64,000 nt of DNA, from positions 1,993,001 to 2,057,000 of the forward strand of contig NZ_JAVDYC010000001.1 of assembly GCF_031458255.1 (NCBI RefSeq), written 5' to 3'. A program made the position numbers and the translations under genes. Numbering within the stretch: position 1 is the stretch's first letter; each line of letters starts with the position of its first letter. Shown here piece after piece: positions 58,441-64,000 of the stretch. This DNA comes from Catenuloplanes niger. GTDB lineage: Bacteria; Actinomycetota; Actinomycetes; Mycobacteriales; Micromonosporaceae. The notes below the pieces were generated by a model. That model worked only from the letters and a program-made list of their open reading frames with translations. It did no database searches and was not told the origin of the DNA.

Positions 58441-58739
58441 CGTGAGGGAATCACGGAACCGATGAACCGGCGAACGTCATCGGGCAGGCTATGCAGCCGA
58501 CCGCGAGCAGCTCCGGCCAGCCGCCGACCGGACGAGCCGCCGGCCGAACCGACCGGCGACAGCAGCGGTCAACCGCTGATCAGGGAGTTGATCAGGGCAA
58601 TGCTGCCGGCCGAGACGGTGATCGGGTGAATCGCCGGCCGACACGAACCGGCGGCTCCGGGCCGGCCCGGGAGCGGATGCAGCCGAAGCGCCCCCAGCCG
58701 GCGCGACCCGGCGGAAGCGAAGCCGTCGACCAGCCGGAG

Positions 58740-59045
58740 ACCGGGCGGAAGCGAAACACTCGCCCAGCTGGTGGTCGGGTGGGACGAAGCGTAATTCGGC
58801 TGGCGATCGGAGGGACCCAAGCGCCCGCCACCCCGTGGTCGGGTGGCCCTCAGCGTCAGTCAGCCCGCGGTCGGACGGGATGAAGCGTAAATCAGCTGGC
58901 GATCGGTGGGACCCAAGCGTCAGCCGGCCTGCGGTCGGGTGGGAGCGAAGCGTCAGCCAACCGGCGATCAGATGGGACCGAGGCGCCAGCCAGACGGTGG
59001 GTAGGGCGGCCAAAGCCGAAGCGTCGGTCAGCTGGCGGTGGGGTG
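58740..59045 (-). repeat. ~33-bp degenerate tandem array copying the TetR stop region
   Basis: Units anchored on (A)GCGTMAGYCAGC(T/C)GGCGATCGGRTGGGA-like sequence begin near 58787, 58820, 58852, 58885, 58917, 58950, 58983 and 59021. The first unit contains the real TetR stop (59028-59030, TGA within CAGCTGA on the minus strand) and later units repeat CAGCTGA or GGCTGA in the same context. The 33-bp period keeps frames open, producing long false reading frames on both strands. 58448-58740 looks like older, more diverged array. Confidence 0.7.
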
Positions 59046-59648
59046 GAACTGGGGGGTGGGCTGGGCGTCGTCGGGTGGGAGGGAGGGGTGTGGGGTCTGT
59101 AAGCCGGCGATGACCGTGTCGATGAGGAAGCGGAAGCTGCGGTCGACGTCGCTGGGGAGGCCGAAGCCGCCGGCGGTCTCGATGGCGGTGAAGCCCTGGA
59201 GTGCGGCCCGGAACGCGCGGGCCGCGTCGACTGCGCGGGCGCCGTGCAGGTCGAAGCCGGCCAGCACGTCGTAGAGCAGTTGCAGGAGGTCGTTGGTGAC
59301 GCGGAGGTTCTCCTCGTCGCCGGGGGCGGGCAGGCGGTCGCCGGCTGCGTACCGGCCGGGGTGGTCGAGGGCCCAGCGGCGCCACGCGTCGGCGAACGCG
59401 CGGCCCGCGTCGGCGCCGGACCGGCCGGCGGTCGCCCGGGCGAGTGCCTGCCCGAGCTCGGCCTTGGCCTGGATGGAGATGCCGCGGTGCAGCGCCTCCA
59501 GGTTCTCGACGTGCTTGTAGAGCGAGGGGGTGCGCACGCCGAGCCGCTCGGCCAGCAGGCCCATGGTGAGGCCGGCCAGGCCGACCTCGTCGGCGAGGGC
59601 GGCGCCGGCCGCGACGACCGTGGCACGGTCCAGCCCGGCCCTAGGCAC
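59028..59648 (-). CDS. TetR-family regulator with WHG-type C-terminal domain
   Basis: 206 residues. The DNA-binding domain is VVAAGAALADEVGLAGLTMG followed by LLAERLGVRTPSLYKHVENL (residues ~11-50). The C-terminal domain contains RAFRAALQGFTAIETAGGFG, the WHG-type block. A Pro-rich tail (HPSLPPDDAQPTPQFHP) ends the protein and runs into the repeat array. GTG 59648 overlaps the stop of the hydrolase gene by 8 nt, so the two form an operon that this protein probably autorepresses through the two GCTAA...TTAGC sites upstream of the hydrolase. Confidence 0.9.
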   Translation of the reverse strand: MPRAGLDRATVVAAGAALADEVGLAGLTMGLLAERLGVRTPSLYKHVENLEALHRGISIQAKAELGQALARATAGRSGADAGRAFADAWRRWALDHPGRYAAGDRLPAPGDEENLRVTNDLLQLLYDVLAGFDLHGARAVDAARAFRAALQGFTAIETAGGFGLPSDVDRSFRFLIDTVIAGLQTPHPSLPPDDAQPTPQFHPTAS

Positions 59649-60474
59649 GGGCCGTGCTCAGGAAGGACAGCATCGCGGTGACCACCTCTGCCGGGTACTG
59701 GACGTGCGGGTAGTGGCCCGCGCCCTCGATCATCTCAAGACGCCCGAGGCCGGCGGGGAGCGCGGCCACGATCGCCTCACCCTCGGCGCGCGGCGAGGCC
59801 CAGTCGGGGTCGAGCGTGCCCTGCACGACCAGCACCGGGCAGCGGACGTTGGCGAGCTGGGCGCCGGCGTCGGCGGGCGTGGTCTGGCCCATCTTCTGCA
59901 GCGCCTTCATCCGGCCGGGCTGGCGCAGCATCGCCTCGATCTCGGCCAGGCGCGCGTCCCAGTCGGCCGGCTTGCGACCCGGGTGGGCGATGTCCAGGTA
60001 TTTCTTCCACTGGCCGACGCTGCCGAACAGGCCGGCGCCGAGCAGCGCGGTCATGCCGCGGCGGAAGCGGGCCACGCCCAGGTCGCCGAACGCGATCGAC
60101 TGCGGGCGGGTGAACGGCGCCAGCTCCACGACGGCGGTGATCAGTGCCGGGGTGGTGGCGGCGGCGATCGTGGCGGCACCGCCGGAGATGGAGTGGCCGA
60201 CCAGCACGGCCGGGCCGCCCAGGTGGGTGATCAGCGCGATCAGGTCGCCGGCGATGTCGGTGCGCGAGTAGGACGGCCACTCCGCGCTGGACTCACCGGT
60301 GCCGCGCAGGTCCGTGACGGCGACCCGGTAACCGGCGTCGACCAGGGCAGGAGCGACGAAACGGTACGCCGCGCGACTGTCGCCCATGCCGTGCGCCAGC
60401 ACGATCAGCGGGCCGCTCGCGCCGGTCACCTCGTAGGCCAGCGTGCCACCGTCGACGTTCAGGAACTCGGTCAT
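59641..60474 (-). CDS. Alpha/beta hydrolase
   Basis: 277 residues. Canonical fold with the oxyanion segment IVLAHGMGDSRAAYRFVAPA, nucleophile Ser98 in LVGHSISGGAA, the acid in VVQGTLDPDWASPRAEGEAI and the His in IEGAGHYPHVQYPAEVV. This is a serine-type esterase/hydrolase, unlike the Asp-type enzyme at 16642. GGAGGTAG precedes ATG 60474. It is the first gene of an operon with the TetR repressor and is probably induced by its own substrate. The substrate is unknown. Confidence 0.9.
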   Translation of the reverse strand: MTEFLNVDGGTLAYEVTGASGPLIVLAHGMGDSRAAYRFVAPALVDAGYRVAVTDLRGTGESSAEWPSYSRTDIAGDLIALITHLGGPAVLVGHSISGGAATIAAATTPALITAVVELAPFTRPQSIAFGDLGVARFRRGMTALLGAGLFGSVGQWKKYLDIAHPGRKPADWDARLAEIEAMLRQPGRMKALQKMGQTTPADAGAQLANVRCPVLVVQGTLDPDWASPRAEGEAIVAALPAGLGRLEMIEGAGHYPHVQYPAEVVTAMLSFLSTARA

Positions 60475-60492
60475 CTCTACCTCCGAAGAATG

Positions 60493-60527
60493 GCTAAGTG
60501 CGTTAGCTACAAGTTAATGCAATTAGC
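60493..60527 (-). promoter_or_regulatory. Two TetR operators 20 bp apart
   Basis: GCTAAGTGCGTTAGC (60493-60507) is a perfect GCTAA-N5-TTAGC inverted repeat; GTTAATGCAATTAGC (60513-60527) is the same with one mismatch. They lie 19-53 bp upstream of the hydrolase start. The AT-rich sites in GC-rich DNA and 20-bp spacing suit cooperative binding of two dimers. Confidence 0.75.
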
Positions 60528-60681
60528 CAACCGCGTCAAGCGGAGATCGACCAAGGTCGCCAATACCCACAAAACGGGCAGCGCGCGGCGAGTTCGATGG
60601 TGACCCACGACGAGTCGAACAAAAGGAGTGCGCGGCTTCGGACGTGACCGGGCCGCGCGCCGAGGGAGGCCGGGAGGGGCG

Positions 60682-61104
60682 TCAGCGGCCGCGGGTGGAG
60701 AACTCGCGGACCGCGATCGCGTAGTCGCGCGGCTCGAGCGTCCAGGCGTCCGGGGCGCCGGGGGCGCTGTTGCGGTTGAGCTGGGCCTGGAGCGTGTCGA
60801 CGGCGGCGGAGAGGCCGCTGAACGGCCGGGTCCGCCAGAGATGTTCACCCGCGGGGGCCACCTGGAAGAGGTCGTCCTCGATCAGGACCAGGCCGGCGCC
60901 GGAGAGCCGCTGCAACGCGGTCTCGACCTCGGCGCGCTGCGGGAGGCTGCGGTGCAGGAAGTCGGCGGCGGAGAGGACGTCCGCGAGCGTGGCGCCGGCG
61001 GCGGGCAGGCCGATGGCCGAGGCGCGGTCACGTTCGGTGCGGTCGGCGATGACCACCGCAACGAAGATCCACGCGTCGGTCCAGCTCCAGCCAACGTCCC
61101 CCAT
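60682..61104 (-). CDS. Uncharacterised small protein, winged-helix-like
   Basis: 140 residues. The segment LPAAGATLADVLSAADFLHR followed by AEVETALQRLSGAGLVLIED and FQVAPAGEHL has the helix-helix-wing pattern of a winged-helix domain, but the usual sequence signatures of regulator families are missing. The N-terminus (WSWTDAWIFVAVVIADRTER) is rather hydrophobic but too short and polar for a clear membrane segment. ATG 61104 is used; the ribosome site is weak. Third-position GC supports coding. It stands alone between the hydrolase and YczE genes. I do not recognise a function. Confidence 0.7.
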   Translation of the reverse strand: MGDVGWSWTDAWIFVAVVIADRTERDRASAIGLPAAGATLADVLSAADFLHRSLPQRAEVETALQRLSGAGLVLIEDDLFQVAPAGEHLWRTRPFSGLSAAVDTLQAQLNRNSAPGAPDAWTLEPRDYAIAVREFSTRGR

Positions 61105-61263
61105 GACGACATGATGCCTTGATCACCCGAGACTCGTGAAGGAAGTGTGACTCGGCGATCATCGACATGACGATCCCTCGACGAACCGGTGACACGCTCC
61201 GGGCTGCCTGACCACTCAGGCAGCCCAGGGTGACATCGAAGCAGTTGGATCATTCCGAATTGA

Positions 61264-61908
61264 TCACTGCCCGGCGGGCGTGTCCCGGATCATCAGCCGC
61301 GGCAGGAACCACTGGGTGAGCGGGCCGATCGCGAGCGCGTAGGCGATCGTGCCGAGACCGACCGCGCCGCCGAGCAGCCAGCCGAGCGCCAGCACGGTCA
61401 CCTCCACCGCGGTACGGACCAGGCGGATCGAGCGGTGCGGATTGCGCGCCACGTACCCGGTCATCAGGCCGTCGCGCGGGCCGGGGCCGAGCCGCGCGCC
61501 GATGTAGAGGCCGGTGGCGAACGCGTTCAGCGCGATGCCACCGCTCAGGAACGCGATCCGCACCCAGAGCGGCGCCGGCGTGGGCAGCAGCGCCAGCGCG
61601 AGGTCGACGACCAGGCCGATCACGATCACGTTGCTGACCGTGCCGACGCCGGGGCGCTGCCGCAGCGGGATCCAGAGCAGCAGCACGATCGCGCCGACCA
61701 CGATCGTGACGGTGCCGAACGAGAGCCCGGTCCGCAGCGCCAGGCCCTGGTGGAACACGTCCCACGGGTCCAGGCCGAGATGCGACTCGATCATCAAAGC
61801 CATGCTCACGCCGTACGCCACGAGGCCCGCCTGGAGCTGGGTGAAGCGACGGCCGAAGCGGTCACGGAGCGCGAGTGGCGTGCCGAGCGAGTTGCTCACG
61901 GTGGTCAT
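61264..61908 (-). CDS. YczE/YitT-family membrane protein
   Basis: 214 residues with five to six hydrophobic segments (LQAGLVAYGVSMALMI, FGTVTIVVGAIVLLLWIP, VIVIGLVVDLALALLP, IAFLSGGIALNAFATGLYIG). The conserved family block GLDPWDVFHQGLALRTGLSF follows the first segment and GPGPRDGLMTGYVAR the fourth. Proteins of this family are of unknown transport function. ATG 61908 is 60 bp from a divergent MocR regulator, matching the yczE-yczR pairing seen in other bacteria, so it is probably the regulator's target. Confidence 0.87.
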   Translation of the reverse strand: MTTVSNSLGTPLALRDRFGRRFTQLQAGLVAYGVSMALMIESHLGLDPWDVFHQGLALRTGLSFGTVTIVVGAIVLLLWIPLRQRPGVGTVSNVIVIGLVVDLALALLPTPAPLWVRIAFLSGGIALNAFATGLYIGARLGPGPRDGLMTGYVARNPHRSIRLVRTAVEVTVLALGWLLGGAVGLGTIAYALAIGPLTQWFLPRLMIRDTPAGQ

Positions 61909-61922
61909 GAGTGCCACTCTGG

Positions 61923-61952
61923 TGGCCAATACGTCGCGATCAAAGGTCCAAT
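61923..61952. promoter_or_regulatory. Direct repeats in the YczE/MocR gap
   Basis: TGGCCAAT (61923-61930) and GGTCCAAT (61945-61952) are direct repeats 22 bp apart in the 60-bp divergent gap. MocR-type regulators usually bind direct repeats of about this spacing. Further GGCCAAT copies lie in the first codons of the MocR gene (near 61993 and 62011). Confidence 0.45.
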
Positions 61953-61968
61953 TTCCCGGAGGTGGCTC

Positions 61969-63426
61969 ATGTCGGTGGTGATCCGGGGCAGCCAATTGGC
62001 CCGGATGCTCGGCCAATGGCATCCGTTGCCCGGCACCCGGCGCAGCCCGGAGTACGCGGCGCTGGCCCAGGCCGTCCGCGGTCTGCTCTCCGACGGGCGG
62101 CTCGCGCTGGGCGTCCGGCTCCCGGCCGAGCGGGAGCTGGCCGAGGCGCTGTCGATCAGCCGCACCACGGTCACCGCGGCCTACCGGGAGCTGCGCGAGA
62201 CCGGCCACCTGGCCAGCCGCCGCGGCGCCGGCAGCTGGACCACGCTGCCGTCCGGCCACCGGGTCAGCACCAGCGGCCTGTGGACGCCGACCGACACGCT
62301 GGGCATGATCGACCTCGGCTGCGCCGCGCTCCCGCCACCGCCGCAGCTGGTCCCGGCCGCGCGGGCCGCCGCCGAGGCGCTGCCGTGCTACCTGGGCGAC
62401 GCCGGCTACCACCCGACCGGCATCATCGAGCTGCGCGAGGCCGTCGCGGAACGCTTCCGGGCCCGCGGCCTGCCCACCAGCCCGGAACAAATCATGATCA
62501 CCAGCGGTACGCAGCAGGCGCTGGACCTCGTGCTCCGGCACCACCTCGCGGTCGGCGCCGGCGTACTGGTGGAGTCGCCGACCTATCCGAACGCGCTGGC
62601 CGCGCTGGCCGCCCGCCGCGCCCGGATCGGCACGCACGGCCTCGACCCGGCCGCCGGCTGGGACTCGGAGCTGCTGTTCAGCACGCTCAGGCAGACCCGG
62701 CCGAAGCTCGCGTACCTGATCCCCGAGTTCCAGAACCCGACCGGTCGGCTGATGCCCCTCGAGCTGCGCGAACGCCTCGCCTCGGTGGCCCACGCGACCG
62801 GCACGGACGTGGTCTCGGACGAGTCCTTCGTGGAGCTTCCGCTGGACGGCACGCCGATGCCACCGCCGGTCGCCGCGTTCGACCGGCACTCGCGGGTGCT
62901 GACCATCGGCGGCATGAGCAAGCCGTACTGGGGCGGTCTGCGGATCGGCTGGGTTCGCGCGTCCGCCCCGGTGGTCCAGCGGCTGGCCGCGGCCCGGGTC
63001 GGCGTGGACATGGGCAGCCCGGTCATCGACCAGCTGGTCGCGGTGCAGCTGCTGCGGCAGAGCGACGAGATCGTCACCGCCCGCCGCCGCCAGCTCGCGG
63101 AGCAGCGCGACGCCCTGGTCGCCGCGGTCCGTTCGACGTTCCCGGAGTGGCGCGTGGTCGTGCCGTCCGGCGGCGTCTCGCTGTGGGCGGAACTGGACGG
63201 CCCGGTGTCGAGCGCGCTGTCCCACGCGGCGGAGGACGTCGGGGTCCGGCTGGCCCCGGGGCCACGGTTCGGGCTGGACGGGACGCTGGAGCGCTATCTG
63301 CGGCTGCCGTTCGCGCTGCCGGCCGAGGACCTGGTCGAGGCGGTCCGCCGGATAGCGGAGATCCGCTACGACCTGGACCGCATCCGGACCGGCTCCCGCT
63401 GGCGCACGCCCGAGGTCATCACCTGA
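61969..63426 (+). CDS. MocR-family (YczR-like) transcriptional regulator
   Basis: 485 residues: a GntR-type winged helix (residues ~25-95; LALGVRLPAERELAEALSIS, RTTVTAAYRELRETGHL) fused to a fold-type-I aminotransferase-like domain. In the latter are ITSGTQQALDLVLRHHL, YLIPEFQNPTGRLMP, VVSDESFVELPL and the PLP-lysine block TIGGMSKPYWGGLRIGW. The lysine is present, so PLP could be bound as effector. GGAGGTG precedes ATG 61969. The divergent YczE-like gene and the direct repeats between them make that gene the probable target. Confidence 0.93.
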   Translation: MSVVIRGSQLARMLGQWHPLPGTRRSPEYAALAQAVRGLLSDGRLALGVRLPAERELAEALSISRTTVTAAYRELRETGHLASRRGAGSWTTLPSGHRVSTSGLWTPTDTLGMIDLGCAALPPPPQLVPAARAAAEALPCYLGDAGYHPTGIIELREAVAERFRARGLPTSPEQIMITSGTQQALDLVLRHHLAVGAGVLVESPTYPNALAALAARRARIGTHGLDPAAGWDSELLFSTLRQTRPKLAYLIPEFQNPTGRLMPLELRERLASVAHATGTDVVSDESFVELPLDGTPMPPPVAAFDRHSRVLTIGGMSKPYWGGLRIGWVRASAPVVQRLAAARVGVDMGSPVIDQLVAVQLLRQSDEIVTARRRQLAEQRDALVAAVRSTFPEWRVVVPSGGVSLWAELDGPVSSALSHAAEDVGVRLAPGPRFGLDGTLERYLRLPFALPAEDLVEAVRRIAEIRYDLDRIRTGSRWRTPEVIT

Positions 63427-63438
63427 CGCGCGAAGGCT

Positions 63439-63498
63439 GAGGGCGGCGCTCCCGACCGTACCCCCGGAAGGGTGTGATCTGGTGGGAGCGCCGCCCTC
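63439..63498. terminator. Inverted repeat between converging MocR and sdhB genes
   Basis: GAGGGCGGCGCTCCC (63439-63453) pairs exactly with 63484-63498 (15 bp, 30-nt loop). It lies 13 bp after the MocR stop and 20 bp after the sdhB stop, so it could terminate both directions. No U-tract is visible. Confidence 0.6.
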
Positions 63499-63517
63499 GG
63501 CGGCGGTGGGAGTGGGG

Positions 63518-64000
63518 TCAGCGGCCGGAGACGGCCTTGAGGTAGTCGGCGTTGAGCCGGCCGATCAGGTTGAGCGGGATGCCCTTCGGGCAGACCGTGG
63601 TGCACTCGCCGGCGTTGGTGCAGCCGCCGAAGCCGGCCTCGTCCTGGGCCTCGATCATGCTGACCACGCGGGAGGAGCGCTCCGGCTGTCCCTGCGGCAT
63701 CAGGCCCAGGTGGGCGACCTTGGCCGCGGTGAACAGCATGGAGGAGCCGTTCGGGCAGGCGGCGACGCACGCGCCGCAGCCGATGCAGGTGGCGGCCTCG
63801 AACGCGGCGTCCGCGTCCGCCTTCGGCACCGGCGTGGCGTGCGCGTCCGGCGCGGTGCCGGTCGGCGCCGTGATGTAGCCACCGGCCTGGATGATCGTGT
63901 CGAACGCGCCGCGGTTGACCACCAGGTCCTTGATCACCGGGAACGCGGCGGCCCGCCACGGCTCGATGGTGATCGAGTCACCGTCGTTGAAGTGACGCAT
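63518..64000 (-). CDS. sdhB: Succinate dehydrogenase/fumarate reductase iron-sulfur subunit, C-terminal part
   Basis: The last 160 residues; the gene continues beyond the window edge, and the Met at the edge is internal to the family sequence ([20 protein letters not shown]). The cluster-binding cysteines are visible: [15 protein letters not shown] and [20 protein letters not shown], supplying ligands for the [4Fe-4S] and [3Fe-4S] clusters that pass electrons from the flavoprotein to the membrane anchor. The N-terminal [2Fe-2S] domain lies outside. It belongs to an actinobacterial sdhCAB operon by family knowledge; partners are not seen here. Confidence 0.93.
   Translation of the reverse strand: MRHFNDGDSITIEPWRAAAFPVIKDLVVNRGAFDTIIQAGGYITAPTGTAPDAHATPVPKADADAAFEAATCIGCGACVAACPNGSSMLFTAAKVAHLGLMPQGQPERSSRVVSMIEAQDEAGFGGCTNAGECTTVCPKGIPLNLIGRLNADYLKAVSGR

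Noticed and set aside
58489-59385. A 298-codon minus-strand frame through the array next to TetR
   Set aside because: It is kept open by the 33-bp repeat period and overlaps the TetR gene in another frame.

Overview
The window reads as chromosomal DNA of a high-GC actinomycete. Supporting signs are G/C at nearly every third codon position, many GTG starts and ATGA/GTGA overlaps, several probable leaderless promoters, iron boxes of the DtxR/IdeR type, sugar ABC operons without their own ATPase, and a hisI-trpE-(trp membrane protein)...trpC-trpB-trpA-lgt cluster. Micromonosporaceae (Actinoplanes/Catenuloplanes-like) is my best guess, but this is inference. No rRNA, tRNA, CRISPR array, phage or replication origin was seen.

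Layout. 1-9.8 kb is carbohydrate use: the end of a GH95-like glycosidase, a GH3 beta-glycosidase coupled to a LacI repressor, then a ROK repressor divergent from a lipoprotein-permease-permease importer. 10.3-13.5 kb holds a formyl-THF cyclo-ligase gene broken by one amber codon, pyruvate kinase and thioesterase II. 14-19.4 kb has regulator/effector pairs: Rrf2 with a TSUP exporter, MarR with a haloalkane dehalogenase-like enzyme, LysR with an EamA transporter. 19.4-21.7 kb is an IS3-family element inside an older repeat tract. Then come an orphan AAA15 ATPase, gltD-gltB, a GNAT, an FAD monooxygenase, and lgt-trpABC separated from trpM-trpE-hisI by a small gene on the other strand. 39.7-45.4 kb is one 1,899-codon gene for a mostly low-complexity protein. 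45.5-53 kb has an ABC-2 efflux pair with TetR, an iron-box controlled DUF2470 protein, rpsD and a heterodimeric ABC exporter. 53-64 kb has a TIGR03085 protein, a secreted subtilase, a long-chain acyl-CoA ligase, a decayed gene-poor stretch with transposase remains, TetR with an alpha/beta hydrolase, a YczE membrane protein divergent from a MocR regulator, and the end of sdhB.

The most unusual structure lies between the genes. Seven copies of a ~70-75 bp element with a conserved palindromic core occur only where two genes converge. Separately, five genes have short tandem duplications that begin in the last codons and copy the stop codon downstream. Other low-complexity arrays (7, 15, 16, 29, 33 and 36 bp periods) fill several gaps. 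I recognise no complete named defence system; the AAA15 ATPase is the only candidate.
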